From Oscillospiraceae bacterium (GTDB taxonomy: Bacteria > Bacillota > Clostridia > Oscillospirales > Oscillospiraceae), in assembly GCA_017622995.1 (NCBI GenBank), contig JAGAQA010000031.1, positions 1 to 64,000 on the forward strand: a stretch of DNA of 64,000 bases. Direction: 5' to 3'. The translations under genes and the position numbers were made by a program. Of this stretch, positions 7,193 to 16,332 are shown piece by piece. The notes below the pieces were generated by a model. It was not told the origin of the DNA. It saw only the letters and a list, made by a program, of their open reading frames with translations, and did not search any database. How positions within the stretch are numbered: the stretch's first letter is position 1; each line of letters starts with the position of its first letter.

Positions 7193-8095
7193 TCAGCGAA
7201 CGTATTCAATAACCACACAGCGGTTGGGCTCCACGCCGGTGGAATGGGTAGTGATGTTCTCCATGTCCTGCAGCGCCGCGTGGATCACATGGCGCTCGTA
7301 GGCGTTCATGGGCTCCAGGGTGGTGCGGCGGCGGGCCTTCAGAACCTGCTGTGCCTTCTTGCGGGCATAGCGGCGCAGGCTCTCCTCCCGCTTCTGGCGG
7401 TAGGCCTCGGCATCCACATTCACACGGATGTGGCCTTCCACATCCCGGTTCACCGCGTAGTTGCACAGATGTTGGATGGCATCCAGGGTATCACCCCGGC
7501 GGCCGATCAGATAGCCCAGGTCCTCACCCACCAGATCCACCCGGTAGGTGCTGCCGGACTCCTTCCAGCAGTGGGGAACCGCGTTGGAATCCATATGCTC
7601 CAGCAGGCCCTTGATAAACCGCTCAATCTTCTCCTCCACGGAGCCCTCCGGCGCAGGCGCGTACTCCTTGGGCGCCGCGGGCGCCTTGGGTGCTTCGGGC
7701 TTGGGCTGTCTGGGGGCCTTGGGGGGACGCTGCTTGGGGGCCTCGGGCGCCTTGGGGGCCTCGGTAGGCTTGGGCGCGGCCTGCTTCGGAGCCTCGGGTG
7801 CCTTGGGCATTTCCGGCTTGGGGACGGGCTTGGGTGCTTCCGGCACCTTGGGGGCAGCGGGCTTGGGCTTGCGGGAAGCGGAGGACAGGGCAACCTTGGG
7901 GGCAGCGGGCACTTCGTCAGGTGCCTCATAGGTCACCTGCACCTTGGCAGGCTGGGCGCCCAGACCCAGGAAACCGCCCTTTGCCTGCTGCAGCACCTGA
8001 ACGGACACGCTGTCCCGATCCAGGCCCAGCTGAGCCAGCGCGGACTCAATGGCAAGATCAATGGTTTTGCCGGTGGCAACAAGTGTCTTTTCCAT
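7193..8095 (-). CDS. jag: Jag/KhpB RNA-binding protein (SpoIIIJ-associated)
   Basis: A 300-residue RNA-binding protein. Domains in order: Jag-N (about 1-55), a long Pro/Ala/Lys/Glu-rich linker (about 58-160, with repeated PKAPEAPK-like units), a KH domain with IGRRGDTL, and a C-terminal R3H domain with NAYERHVIHAAL and the closing GVEPNRCVVIEYV. KhpB proteins pair with KhpA to control cell division and elongation genes in Firmicutes. The family is usually about 200-250 residues, and the extra length here is all in the linker. It starts 3 bases after the yidC stop, so the two are co-translated in the conserved yidC-jag arrangement. Confidence 0.95.
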   Translation of the reverse strand: MEKTLVATGKTIDLAIESALAQLGLDRDSVSVQVLQQAKGGFLGLGAQPAKVQVTYEAPDEVPAAPKVALSSASRKPKPAAPKVPEAPKPVPKPEMPKAPEAPKQAAPKPTEAPKAPEAPKQRPPKAPRQPKPEAPKAPAAPKEYAPAPEGSVEEKIERFIKGLLEHMDSNAVPHCWKESGSTYRVDLVGEDLGYLIGRRGDTLDAIQHLCNYAVNRDVEGHIRVNVDAEAYRQKREESLRRYARKKAQQVLKARRRTTLEPMNAYERHVIHAALQDMENITTHSTGVEPNRCVVIEYVR

Positions 8096-8098
8096 GAT

Positions 8099-9343
8099 TC
8101 AATTCTCCTTCGCGTCGGACGCGTAACGGTTGGGATCGTAGGCACGGCCCTTGCAGTAGGGACGGTCGGCAATACCGGACAGAGGCAGATTCTCTTCCGT
8201 CTCCTCCACCAGCTTGCCTTTCTTCATGGCGTATTCCTTGGCGGCGGCTGCCTTCTGGGCAGCCTCGGCATCCCGCTGCTGCTTCTGCAGCCGCTTTTTG
8301 CTGGTATTTTCGGTAATGCCGTCGGGATTTTCGGCACGGCGCTGGGCGCGGATGCGCTCCTTCTCGGCCTCAATCCGGTCCTGCTCCAGGCGGCGCTTCA
8401 GGCGCTCGGCATCCTCGGCATCATAGATCTTACGGTAACGATTGTTGAGGATCACATCCTCGATGGTACGCACCACACCGCCAACGAACCAGTACAGGGA
8501 CAGGGCGCAGGGAACGGTGAAGCCGATCCACAGCATCATCAGGGGCATGGTCCACATCATGACCTTGTTGGTCTGAGCGGTCTGGGAATTCTCGGCGGTT
8601 TCCTTATCCTGGATACCGTCCTTGTCGGTGACCAGGGAATCGTTCATCTTCTGCATGATGAGCATGGAAACCACCTGATAACCGGCGGAGCACAGGGCGA
8701 TGAGCAGTGCGCCGATGTGGGCCCAGTTCCAGGCCCAGGTGGAAGCGAATACATTAAACTGAGGCACGGCACCCAGATCGATGCCAATAAAGCCAAAGTT
8801 AATGCCCTCCAGGGCGATTTCGCCGATGGTGGGAATGGCGGCCTTGATGGCCTCCGCGTACTGGGGAATATACTGTGCGGCGATCATCTGGTGATAGTAA
8901 GCGTTGCCGCCGAAGAGCTCCGGGTTGATTCCCTTGATCACTTCAACGATCTGGTTCGCCACATCCATATTCTCGTGGAGCATGTACACAATGGGCTGAC
9001 GCACAACGGTGTACAGGGGCAGCAGCAGCAGCATGGGAACAAAGCTCCACAGGCAGCCGCCGCCCATGGAAACCCCTTCTTCCCGATACAGGTCCTGCAT
9101 GGCCTGATTCTGGCGGGCAGGGTCATTGGCATAACGGCGCTGAATTTCCTGCAGCTGGGGCGTCAGCCGGGACATTTTCATCATGCTCTTTTTGGATTTC
9201 GCGGTAATGGGCAGGAGCACCAGCTGCACAATAACGGAAAACAGAATCAACGCGAAGCCGTAGTTATTGGTCAGCCGATACAGAGCCTCCATCAGGTAGC
9301 CGAAGGGCACCTGAATGATGTCTGCAATGTGAAATGCTAACAT
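8099..9343 (-). CDS. yidC: Membrane protein insertase YidC/OxaA
   Basis: A 414-residue insertase that helps proteins fold into the membrane, alone or with SecYEG. The core has the family hallmarks: a hydrophobic N-terminal segment with NNYGFALILFSVIVQLVLLPIT, the KKSMMKMSRLTPQLQEIQ coiled region, then four further membrane segments to about residue 300. The C-terminal tail (about 310-414) is highly charged and rich in Arg, Lys, Glu and Ala, as expected for ribosome contact. No lipobox cysteine is seen at the N-terminus, unlike Bacillus SpoIIIJ. The start has AAGGAGG 9 bases upstream. It lies between yidD and jag. Confidence 0.95.
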   Translation of the reverse strand: MLAFHIADIIQVPFGYLMEALYRLTNNYGFALILFSVIVQLVLLPITAKSKKSMMKMSRLTPQLQEIQRRYANDPARQNQAMQDLYREEGVSMGGGCLWSFVPMLLLLPLYTVVRQPIVYMLHENMDVANQIVEVIKGINPELFGGNAYYHQMIAAQYIPQYAEAIKAAIPTIGEIALEGINFGFIGIDLGAVPQFNVFASTWAWNWAHIGALLIALCSAGYQVVSMLIMQKMNDSLVTDKDGIQDKETAENSQTAQTNKVMMWTMPLMMLWIGFTVPCALSLYWFVGGVVRTIEDVILNNRYRKIYDAEDAERLKRRLEQDRIEAEKERIRAQRRAENPDGITENTSKKRLQKQQRDAEAAQKAAAAKEYAMKKGKLVEETEENLPLSGIADRPYCKGRAYDPNRYASDAKEN

Positions 9344-9370
9344 GTACGTTCCTCCTTATCATTTTGGAAG

Positions 9371-9583
9371 TCACGGCACCGGGTCGTAAATATCCCGGTG
9401 GGAAAAGGGATGGCAGCGCAGAAGGCGCCGCAGGGCCAACAGCCCTCCTTTCCAGGCACCATATTTGGAAATGGCCTGGAACGCATACTCGGAACAGGTG
9501 GGGCGGAACCGGCACCTGGCTGGGAAGTAGGGAGAAATGCTCTGCTGATAGAAACGGATCAGCCACAAAAGAACACGTTTCAC
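9371..9583 (-). CDS. yidD: Membrane protein insertion efficiency factor YidD
   Basis: A 70-residue basic protein of the YidD family. The signature FYQQSISPYFPARCRFRPTCSEYA is intact, including the two cysteines (RCRFxPTCS) and the following HP pattern. It assists YidC in membrane protein biogenesis. The start codon is GTG and shares GTGA with the rnpA stop codon, a 4-base overlap that couples the two genes. Confidence 0.95.
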   Translation of the reverse strand: MKRVLLWLIRFYQQSISPYFPARCRFRPTCSEYAFQAISKYGAWKGGLLALRRLLRCHPFSHRDIYDPVP

Positions 9584-9930
9584 TGGTTTTCCTCCGTCTG
9601 GCGAAGAATGCCCGCCTTTTTTGCCAGAGCCAGATAGCTGGCAGTCAGGGCATCAAAGGGTGCTTCCACCGCGCGGGTTCTGGCAACCACCACAATGTCG
9701 TAGCCCGGCAGAAACCGCTGCTCGTTCAGGCGGTATACCTCCCGCAGGCGGCGGCGTGTCCGGTTGCGCACCACGGCATGGCCCAGCTTTTTGCTGACGG
9801 TAATGCCCACCCGGTTGCGGCTTGTCCGGTTTTTCCGGGCATAGAGGGCAAGATACCCATCGCAATAGCCTTTGCTGTGGTAAAGCCGCTGAAAAATATG
9901 GTTGAATTTCAACGCGCCAGAAAACTTCAT
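9580..9930 (-). CDS. rnpA: Ribonuclease P protein component
   Basis: A 116-residue basic protein subunit of RNase P, which binds the RNA subunit and helps recognise precursor tRNA 5' leaders. The RNR signature VVRNRTRRRLREVYR is present near residues 52-66, preceded by GITVSKKLGHA. The ATG at 9930 is supported by CAGGAGAAG just upstream. A longer in-frame extension to 10107 runs into a repeat element and is rejected. It is the second gene of the rpmH operon, unusually distant (316 bases) from rpmH. Confidence 0.95.
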   Translation of the reverse strand: MKFSGALKFNHIFQRLYHSKGYCDGYLALYARKNRTSRNRVGITVSKKLGHAVVRNRTRRRLREVYRLNEQRFLPGYDIVVVARTRAVEAPFDALTASYLALAKKAGILRQTEENQ

Positions 9931-9987
9931 GAATGCTTCTCCTGTTGGTTTCCTCAAAGGAAGCTCTGAGTAAATCGGAGTTCCTCT

Positions 9988-10150
9988 GGGAAGCTCTGAA
10001 TCAGTCGGCAAGAGCTGACAGCGAGAGATTTTGTTCCAGGCGAAGGTTTCAAAAGCAGAGGAATACTTTGTGTATTTCCTGCTTTGGAAACCGCACGGAT
10101 GGGACAAAAGATCCGCTGCTCAGCCGCAGACGATTGGTTCAGAGATTCCC
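9988..10150. repeat. MITE-like element between rpmH and rnpA
   Basis: A 163-bp element with 20-bp terminal inverted repeats: GGGAAGCTCTGAATCAGTCG at 9988-10007 and its near reverse complement at 10131-10150 (17 of 20 match). An extra end-like sequence GGAAGCTCTGAGTAAATC lies at 9959-9976. No transposase is encoded. A short element with related ends is at 33531-33586, which supports a dispersed family. Confidence 0.65.
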
Positions 10151-10153
10151 CCA

Positions 10154-10191
10154 TAAAAAGGGAGCGGGGCGAATGTGTCATTCACCCCGCT
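10154..10191 (-). terminator. Terminator/attenuator after rpmH
   Basis: On the minus strand a 13-bp stem (AGCGGGG.GAATG with CATTC.CCCCGCT, loop ACA) is followed by CCCTTTTTA. It lies 56 bases after the rpmH stop and before rnpA, and could raise rpmH mRNA relative to the rest of the operon. Confidence 0.75.
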
Positions 10192-10246
10192 GTAGCTCCC
10201 GTTTCGCTTTAGAGCTCATTTTTCCTGTGTTCCACACGATAGCTCA

Positions 10247-10381
10247 TCAGGCGGACAGAACCTTGCGGCCTCTTGCACGGCGGCGGGCCAGAACCTTACG
10301 GCCATTGGCAGTAGCCATTCTCTGGCGGAAACCGTGAACCTTGGAACGGTGACGATTGCTGGGCTGGTAGGTACGCTTCAT
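10247..10381 (-). CDS. rpmH: 50S ribosomal protein L34
   Basis: A 44-residue, very basic ribosomal protein. The translation starts [19 protein letters not shown] and ends [10 protein letters not shown], an unmistakable L34. It has GGAGGTG before the ATG and its own strong promoter about 100 bases upstream. In most bacteria dnaA lies divergently beside rpmH at the origin. Here the neighbour is an acyltransferase gene in the same direction, so this copy of the operon is probably not at the usual dnaA-oriC junction. Confidence 0.97.
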   Translation of the reverse strand: MKRTYQPSNRHRSKVHGFRQRMATANGRKVLARRRARGRKVLSA

Positions 10382-10483
10382 TCGGGATACACCTCCTGTA
10401 CTTATGGTTTATCATATGCTCGACAGCCCCTGAAGGGCCGCAGCAACGCACATTTGGGCAGACCTACATGGTCATGCCTGCTC

Positions 10484-10512
10484 ATTATAACCGAAAAACC
10501 CAGGCAGGTCAA
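10484..10512 (-). promoter_or_regulatory. rpmH promoter
   Basis: On the minus strand TTGACC (10507-10512), a 17-base spacer and a consensus TATAAT (10484-10489). It begins 4 bases after the stop codon of the upstream acyltransferase gene. Confidence 0.85.
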
Positions 10513-10515
10513 CAG

Positions 10516-11508
10516 TTATTTCGGTTTTTTTCGTGATAAGAAGGTATACATCCCGGCAATCAGCAGGGTGATGGCCGTTGTCGCCCCAAAGGGAACCAGA
10601 CCGTCTGTCCGCTGGCCGTAAACCAGCCAGTAAAAGATCGTATAAACATACATATGGATCAGATAGCCCACAATGCTCATCTTTCGCAGCGCGGGATAAA
10701 CAGCGCTGTCCGGCAGGGATACCCCCGCCAGCAAGCTCACCAGGCCCACGGCGGCAATTGCCTGGAAGTATATCTTCATATTTGTCCCCGGAAGCGCCGC
10801 CATGAGCGCAGCGCCCACAATCAGCAGCACCCCGGATACCGGTCTTGGGATTTGCCGCTTGGCCAGCAGCATACCCATCGGCAGGTAAAAAGCACCCAGC
10901 AGCAATCTTCCGCTGCCCAATGCCAGGTACAGGATCCGCGCGATGGTTCCCAGGGTTCCGGTAAACGAATCCCGCCTGCCCGTGATCCAGTACAGGAATA
11001 TGGAGGGAATCAGCAGCAGCGATCCCACAAAGACCACTTGCTTGAGAGACGCCCCCCGCCTGGCCAGCAGCAGCACCAGGCAAAGTGCGTAAATGGTGGA
11101 CAGCAAATACCACAGCTGGAAGGAATTATACTGCTCCCCCATCAGCAGCAGTCCCCGCAGATACAGCACCACTGCCTTAAAAACCTTAGTGCTGTGCCGG
11201 ATATAGTGGATGATTGCCAGGGGAGAATAAATGAGCATCCACACCAGATACATCTTCAGGGTTTTTTTCAGATAACGCCTCAGCACAGCCTGATTCTCCG
11301 GTGCGGAAAAGGGTTCCTTCAGACGAATACCCAGCAGAAACCCGGAAATCAGGAAAAAGGACTGTACCGCCAAATCGGTAAGCACACTGTAGGCTCTTCC
11401 CACCACCGCATTTGTACAGCCGTAATCCGCCCCCGTATGGACGGAAATGACCACGATCATCATAAAAAACTTGCACAGATCCAGGGCGTTGTAGTTTTTC
11501 TTTTCCAC
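10516..11508 (-). CDS. Acyltransferase 3 family membrane protein
   Basis: A 330-residue integral membrane acyltransferase. The N-terminal DLCKFFMMIVVISVHTG carries the conserved helix with the catalytic-type His of this family, followed by SFFLISGFLLG. About ten hydrophobic segments span the protein. Such enzymes O-acylate cell-surface sugars or glycopolymers using acyl-CoA, and the substrate here is unknown. The start codon is GTG with GAGGTG upstream. It sits between the polyamine operon and rpmH and is not clearly in an operon with either. Confidence 0.85.
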   Translation of the reverse strand: MEKKNYNALDLCKFFMMIVVISVHTGADYGCTNAVVGRAYSVLTDLAVQSFFLISGFLLGIRLKEPFSAPENQAVLRRYLKKTLKMYLVWMLIYSPLAIIHYIRHSTKVFKAVVLYLRGLLLMGEQYNSFQLWYLLSTIYALCLVLLLARRGASLKQVVFVGSLLLIPSIFLYWITGRRDSFTGTLGTIARILYLALGSGRLLLGAFYLPMGMLLAKRQIPRPVSGVLLIVGAALMAALPGTNMKIYFQAIAAVGLVSLLAGVSLPDSAVYPALRKMSIVGYLIHMYVYTIFYWLVYGQRTDGLVPFGATTAITLLIAGMYTFLSRKKPK

Positions 11509-11592
11509 GGTTTCACCTCATTCTCTTTTCTGGGTCCATCCTATCATAATATCCCGGAAAAGTACAGGTTTGCTTTCGCTCCCGTAGCTGCG

Positions 11593-11619
11593 AAAAAAGA
11601 GGCCCGAAGGCCTCTTTTT
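11593..11619 (-). terminator. Terminator of the pot operon
   Basis: AAAAAAGAGGCC, loop CGAA, GGCCTCTTTTT. The symmetric T runs allow termination in both directions. It lies just downstream of the potD stop codon. Confidence 0.85.
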
Positions 11620-11623
11620 GTAT

Positions 11624-12694
11624 TTAGCCGTTGCGCACGGTCATAAACAGGCTTTCCATCTCCCGGGAGGTTTCCTCGGGCAGGAAGTCAAAGGAGGAGG
11701 CATTGCGCAGCTGCTCCTGAGAGGGATAGGCAATGTCGTTGGCAACCAGCTCTTCATCCAGATACTGCTTGGCCTCGGTCTCGGGGACGGAGTAGCCCAG
11801 GTAATCCAGATTCTGGGCGCAGATTTCCGGATCCAGCAGGAAGTTGATAAAGGTTTCAGCTGCTTCCTTCTCCTTGGCGCAGGTGGGGATGCAGATGCCG
11901 TCCACAAAGATATTGAAGCCCTGGTCCTCGGGGCGGTAGAACCTCAGGTCCGGGTTTTCCTCCACCATGGTCAGGTAGTCGCCGGCATAGTAGGGGGCGA
12001 TGTAGGCCTCCTCATTCTCCATGGCGTCAAAAATCTGATCCATCACATACTGCTGGACAACGGGCTTCTGCTGGGCCAGCTTGTCGGTGCAGGCCTGCAG
12101 CTCTGCAGAATCGGTGGTGTTGACAGAGTAGCCCAGCAGGTACTGGGCAATGCCGAAGGCATCCCGGGAGTTGTCAAACATCAGGATCTTTCCCGCGTAC
12201 TTTTCGTTCCACAGCAGCTCCCAGCCGGTCACGTCCGCTTCATCCACGTATTTGCTGTTGTAGATGATGCCCACAGTGCCCCAGGTGTAGGGAACGGAGA
12301 ACTTGTCCTCGGGATCGAAGGCCAGACCCCGGTAGCTGTCGTCAACGTACTTGGCATTGGGGATGTTGTCGTAGTTCAGCTCCAGAAGCATCCCTTCCTG
12401 ACGCATCCGGCCGATCATATAGTCGGAGGGGAACACCACGTCCACGGTGATGCCGCCGTTTTTCAGCTTGGCATACATGGTCTCGTTGGAATCGAAGGTG
12501 GAGTACTGGACCTTGATATTGGGATACTTCTTCTCGAACTCGGCGATTACATCGATGGAGTCATCGTCGCCCTCGGCGATATACTGGCCCCAGTTGTACA
12601 CATAGATGGTGGTGGTCTCTTCCTTCTTGCCGCAGCCGGTAAACAGGCAGGCGGCAAGGCAAACAACAAGTAAGGCGGAAATAAACTTCTTCAT
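11624..12694 (-). CDS. potD: Spermidine/putrescine-binding lipoprotein PotD
   Basis: A 356-residue extracellular solute-binding lipoprotein for polyamines. The signal peptide ends in the lipobox LFTGC (Cys about 21). The mature protein begins with the family strand IYVYNWGQYI, and later shows VVFPSDYMIGRM, RGLAFDPEDKFSVPYTWGTVGIIYN and GICIPTCAKEKEAAETFINFLL, all typical of PotD/F. The ATG at 12694 gives a complete signal peptide and follows AGGAG by 11 bases. An ATG at 12718 is less likely. It is the last gene of potABCD, in which PotD delivers substrate to PotBC powered by PotA. Confidence 0.95.
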   Translation of the reverse strand: MKKFISALLVVCLAACLFTGCGKKEETTTIYVYNWGQYIAEGDDDSIDVIAEFEKKYPNIKVQYSTFDSNETMYAKLKNGGITVDVVFPSDYMIGRMRQEGMLLELNYDNIPNAKYVDDSYRGLAFDPEDKFSVPYTWGTVGIIYNSKYVDEADVTGWELLWNEKYAGKILMFDNSRDAFGIAQYLLGYSVNTTDSAELQACTDKLAQQKPVVQQYVMDQIFDAMENEEAYIAPYYAGDYLTMVEENPDLRFYRPEDQGFNIFVDGICIPTCAKEKEAAETFINFLLDPEICAQNLDYLGYSVPETEAKQYLDEELVANDIAYPSQEQLRNASSFDFLPEETSREMESLFMTVRNG

Positions 12695-12724
12695 ATCTAT
12701 CTTTTCTCCTATTATCACAGTTGA

Positions 12725-13537
12725 TTATTTGCCGCGGGCAGCGACCTTCTTTTTGTCGGCTGCCAGCTGGATCAGGTTCATGGCGGTCATCAGCACAAAG
12801 ATCAGCAGGAACAGCAGGGTGAACATGGCATAGATCTTGGGCTGGATGGGTTTTTTGGTGTAGGAATAGATTTCCACCGGCAGGGTGATAAAATCCAGAC
12901 CGGTCACAAAATAGCTGATTACAAAATCGTCCAGACTCATGGTAAAGGCCATGATGGCGCCGGACACCACACCGGGCATGATCTCATGGAGGGTCACCTG
13001 GAAAAAGGCCTGCAGGGGTGTGCAGCCCAGGTCCATGGCGGCATCCGTCAGGGATGCGTCCATCTGCTTGAGCTTGGGCATCACATTGAGGATCACATAG
13101 GGCAGGTTAAAGGTAATGTGGGCAATCAGCAGGGTCCAGAAGGTCAGGCTGTTCCGCTGGCCCAGCATTTTGGTGCCCACAAAGACGAACAGCAGGGAAA
13201 GGCTGACACCGGTCACAATATCCGGGTTGGTCATGGGAATGTCCGTCAGGGTCATGGCCACCTTCCGCAGCTTGGGATTCAGATTGTGAATGCCCACCGC
13301 GGACAGGGTGCCGAACACCGTGGCGATGAGACTGGCCAGAATGGACACCAGCAGGGAGTTCCCGAGAAGCCCCAGCAGGCTCCTGTCCTGGAACAAACGC
13401 TGGTACTGCCTGAGGGTGAAGCCGGAAAACTGGGTAATATCCTTCCCCGTATTGAAGGAGGCCACCACCAGCACCACCATGGGAATATAGAGGAAAATGA
13501 AGATCAGAACCGTGATGATCCGATTGGCTCGTTTCAT
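12725..13537 (-). CDS. potC: Spermidine/putrescine ABC permease PotC
   Basis: A 270-residue inner-membrane permease with six predicted membrane segments. The cytoplasmic EAA-like coupling loop AMDLGCTPLQAFFQVTLHEIMPGV is present near residue 165-190, and FTMSLDDFVISYFVTG is characteristic of PotC. The ATG at 13537 overlaps the potB stop (ATGA), and a longer extension into potB is rejected. It pairs with PotB to form the polyamine channel. Confidence 0.95.
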   Translation of the reverse strand: MKRANRIITVLIFIFLYIPMVVLVVASFNTGKDITQFSGFTLRQYQRLFQDRSLLGLLGNSLLVSILASLIATVFGTLSAVGIHNLNPKLRKVAMTLTDIPMTNPDIVTGVSLSLLFVFVGTKMLGQRNSLTFWTLLIAHITFNLPYVILNVMPKLKQMDASLTDAAMDLGCTPLQAFFQVTLHEIMPGVVSGAIMAFTMSLDDFVISYFVTGLDFITLPVEIYSYTKKPIQPKIYAMFTLLFLLIFVLMTAMNLIQLAADKKKVAARGK

Positions 13538-14352
13538 ACCACCACTTCCTCCTCCCCGCCGCCGAAGCGATTCATAATGCCGGTACACACAAATACCAGC
13601 AGCATCAGCACCAGGCTCAGTGCCGCGCCCAGATTGGGGTTGTTGCCCTGCTTGAACTGACGCTCAATGACGTCGCCGATGAGCACCGTATCGGTGCCGC
13701 CCAGCTTCTGGGAAATATAGAAGGTGGAAACCGCAGGCACGAAAACCATGGTCATGCCGGAGAGGATCCCCGGCATACTCAGCGGAAACACGACCTTGCA
13801 GAAGGTCTGCACCGGCGTGCAGCCCAGGTCTTCCGCCGCTTCAATGAGCCGGCGGTCAATCTTCATAAGGGTTGCGTACAGGGGCAGGATCATATAGGGC
13901 AGGTAGTTATACACCATGCCCAGCACCACCGCCGCGGGGGTACGGATCAGCCGCAGTCTGGGAAGGCCGATCTTTGCAAGCATGGTATTGATAATGCCGG
14001 TATCCTGCAGCAGGCCAACCCAGGCCAGGGTCCGCAGCAGAAAGCTCATACACATGGGCAGCATGACCAGCATATACAGGAATTTCTGGGCGGTCTGGCG
14101 GCAGTGGGCAATGTAGTAGGCCACCGGGTAGCCAAGAAGCAGGCAGATGAACGCGGACACCAGAGAATAGGCAATGGAGTTCCACAGCACCGGCAGATAC
14201 ATGCCCAGATTCCGGAGGTTCCCCAGGGTAAAGACACCGGTTGCCGGGTCCGTCAGCGCGTAGTAGGCCACCACGCCCAAAGGCACCAGCGTAAACACCA
14301 CCATCCAGGCAAGGTAGGGGGCGCTCAAAAGAACAGACTTAGTCTTCTTCAT
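13534..14352 (-). CDS. potB: Spermidine/putrescine ABC permease PotB
   Basis: A 272-residue permease with six predicted membrane segments and the coupling loop [25 protein letters not shown]. The start at 14352 (MKKTKS) is preferred over the ATG at 14361 because GGAGG is 9 bases from the former but touches the latter. It overlaps potA by 14 bases and shares ATGA with potC, so the four pot genes are a tightly coupled operon. Confidence 0.94.
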   Translation of the reverse strand: MKKTKSVLLSAPYLAWMVVFTLVPLGVVAYYALTDPATGVFTLGNLRNLGMYLPVLWNSIAYSLVSAFICLLLGYPVAYYIAHCRQTAQKFLYMLVMLPMCMSFLLRTLAWVGLLQDTGIINTMLAKIGLPRLRLIRTPAAVVLGMVYNYLPYMILPLYATLMKIDRRLIEAAEDLGCTPVQTFCKVVFPLSMPGILSGMTMVFVPAVSTFYISQKLGGTDTVLIGDVIERQFKQGNNPNLGAALSLVLMLLVFVCTGIMNRFGGGEEEVVV

Positions 14353-15460
14353 TTCCGGCATCCTCCGTCAGCTCGTCGTACTCGGCAGAGTAAGAGCTGT
14401 AGTCGCCAAACATACCGGAATACGCGCTCTTGTGCATAATATGAATGTCTTCCGGGTTCAACCGAATGCCGATGGTGGAACCAACGGCATGGAAATCCGT
14501 GGTCTGGATCAGCCACTTGAAGCCCTTGAATTCCACGATGATGTCATAGTTCAGGCCCTTGAAGGTGATGCTGGTAACGGTACCCACCAGATGCCCCTCG
14601 GACACCGGCACAATGTCGATATCCTCCGGGCGGATAACCACATCCACCGGCTCGTTGGGCGCAAAGCCCTTGTCCACGCACTGGAAAACCCGGCCAAAGA
14701 ATTTGACCCTGTAATCCTCCATCATGACGCCATCCAGGATGTTGCTTTCGCCGATGAAGTCCGCCACAAAAGCGTTCTTGGGCTCATTGTATATATCTTC
14801 GGGTTTGCCGATCTGCTGGATACGGCCCTTGTCCATCACCACAATGGTATCGGACATGGACAGCGCTTCCTCCTGATCGTGGGTTACATAAATAAAGGTA
14901 ATGCCCATTGCCTGCTGGATCCGTTTCAGTTCGTTCTGCATATCCTTGCGCAAACGCAGATCCAGTGCACCCAGAGGCTCGTCCAGAAGCAGTACCTTGG
15001 GGCGGTTCACCAACGCGCGGGCAATGGCAACCCGCTGCTGCTGACCGCCGGATAGGGCGTCTATTCGCCGGTTTTCATATCCTTTGAGACTGACGATCTC
15101 CAGCATCTCCCGCACCCGTGCATCGATTTCGTCCTTGGGGACTTTATTGACCTTCAGGCCGAAGGCCACATTGTCGTACACATCCAGGTGGGGGAACAAC
15201 GCATAACGCTGAAAGACCGTATTGATCTGCCGCTTGTAAGGCGGAACATCGTTGATCGTTTCCCCGTCAAATGTCACCGTGCCGGACGTAGGCGTGAGAA
15301 AGCCGCCGATGATCCGCAGGGTGGTGGTCTTGCCGCAGCCGGAGGGGCCCAGCAAGGTTAAGAATTCGTGATCATTGATGTAAAGATTGATTCCGTCGAG
15401 AATGCGTTCCCCGTCGAACTCCATGGTAAGGTCCCGGAGCCTGATGAGTTCCTTGGACAT
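14339..15460 (-). CDS. potA: Spermidine/putrescine ABC ATPase PotA
   Basis: A 373-residue ATPase for polyamine import. It shows Walker [10 protein letters not shown] (38-46), the Q loop, signature LSGGQQQR, Walker [13 protein letters not shown], the H-loop THDQEEAL, and a C-terminal TOBE regulatory domain (about 280-360) with [10 protein letters not shown]. The ATG at 15460 follows GGGGAGG. It is the first gene of potABCD and has a consensus-like promoter upstream. Confidence 0.96.
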   Translation of the reverse strand: MSKELIRLRDLTMEFDGERILDGINLYINDHEFLTLLGPSGCGKTTTLRIIGGFLTPTSGTVTFDGETINDVPPYKRQINTVFQRYALFPHLDVYDNVAFGLKVNKVPKDEIDARVREMLEIVSLKGYENRRIDALSGGQQQRVAIARALVNRPKVLLLDEPLGALDLRLRKDMQNELKRIQQAMGITFIYVTHDQEEALSMSDTIVVMDKGRIQQIGKPEDIYNEPKNAFVADFIGESNILDGVMMEDYRVKFFGRVFQCVDKGFAPNEPVDVVIRPEDIDIVPVSEGHLVGTVTSITFKGLNYDIIVEFKGFKWLIQTTDFHAVGSTIGIRLNPEDIHIMHKSAYSGMFGDYSSYSAEYDELTEDAGNEED

Positions 15461-15508
15461 TATCCTCCCCCGTTTCTATCTGATTTTTTGTCGAAATAAG
15501 ACAGTATA

Positions 15509-15536
15509 AATATATCGCATTTTCCCCCGTTGTCAA
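15509..15536 (-). promoter_or_regulatory. potABCD promoter
   Basis: On the minus strand TTGACA (15531-15536), 16 bases, TATATT (15509-15514), 49 bases before the potA start. The surrounding 15481-15600 is strongly AT-rich and is shared with the divergent M23 gene. Confidence 0.7.
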
Positions 15537-15632
15537 TGGATTTTTATATACAAAAAATATTTATTATTTTACCGATTCTTATGGTTTATATTTCCTGAAA
15601 ACCGGCAATACTTAGCCTCGGAGGTGCTGAAA

Positions 15633-16322
15633 ATGCGCAACAATCAATCTGGCGGCAAAGGCGGTAAGGGCTACTACATAGCCCTGGTCCTCTGCGCTGC
15701 CGCAATTGGGATCACAAGCTATGTAACAAGAAGCAGTCACAAACCGGAACCGGAGAAGATTTCCCTGATGGAGCAGACACCGGAGGCCGCACCGGAAGCA
15801 GCCGAAACCCAGGCCGTAGAAGCCCTGGCTACGGAGGCGCCGGAAACGGAACCCAGCAAAGCTCCCTCGGTTCCCGCAGAAACCCCGACTCAGGAGACGC
15901 AGCCCAAAAAGCTGAAAACCGCCGCGCCCCTGAGCGGGAATGTAACCACCCTCTATGCCATGGAAAACCTGAGCTACAACGAAACCACCCGGGACTGGCG
16001 GACCCACAACGGCGTGGACTATGCCGGTGCTGAAGGGGATCCGGTCTGCGCCGCGGCTGAGGGCACCGTGGTCAGCGTTGGGGAAGACGACCTGATGGGC
16101 GTCACCGTGGTGCTGCGCCACCAGGGTGGCTACGAGACCACCTATGCAGGGCTTCAGGCGAACCCCTGCGTTGCCGAAGGAGACACGGTACAGCTGGGTC
16201 AGATAATCGGCGCCGTCGGGACAACCGCCCTGGCAGAAAGCGCCCTTGGCCCCCATATTCATTTCTGTGTTTCCTATCAGGACATGCCCATGAACCCTCA
16301 GGATTTCCTGAATATGAGCTAA
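15633..16322 (+). CDS. Membrane-anchored M23 (LytM) peptidase, SpoIIQ-like
   Basis: A 229-residue protein with a single N-terminal membrane anchor (about 16-35), a Pro/Glu/Thr/Ala-rich linker (about 40-95) and a C-terminal LytM/M23 domain. The metal ligands are intact: HNGVDYA supplies His and Asp (about 125-129), and HIHFCV supplies the last His pair. M23 enzymes cut peptidoglycan cross-links. The single-anchor layout and length resemble SpoIIQ, which links forespore and mother cell, but other M23 roles are possible. The ATG at 15633 follows GGAGGTG by 6 bases, and the GTG at 15624 lies inside that ribosome site. Confidence 0.82.
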   Translation: MRNNQSGGKGGKGYYIALVLCAAAIGITSYVTRSSHKPEPEKISLMEQTPEAAPEAAETQAVEALATEAPETEPSKAPSVPAETPTQETQPKKLKTAAPLSGNVTTLYAMENLSYNETTRDWRTHNGVDYAGAEGDPVCAAAEGTVVSVGEDDLMGVTVVLRHQGGYETTYAGLQANPCVAEGDTVQLGQIIGAVGTTALAESALGPHIHFCVSYQDMPMNPQDFLNMS

Positions 16323-16332
16323 ACAAGGAAGC

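Noticed and set aside
9954..10181. A 75-codon minus-strand frame between rpmH and rnpA
   Set aside because: It lies inside the MITE-like element and crosses the terminator, with no ribosome site.
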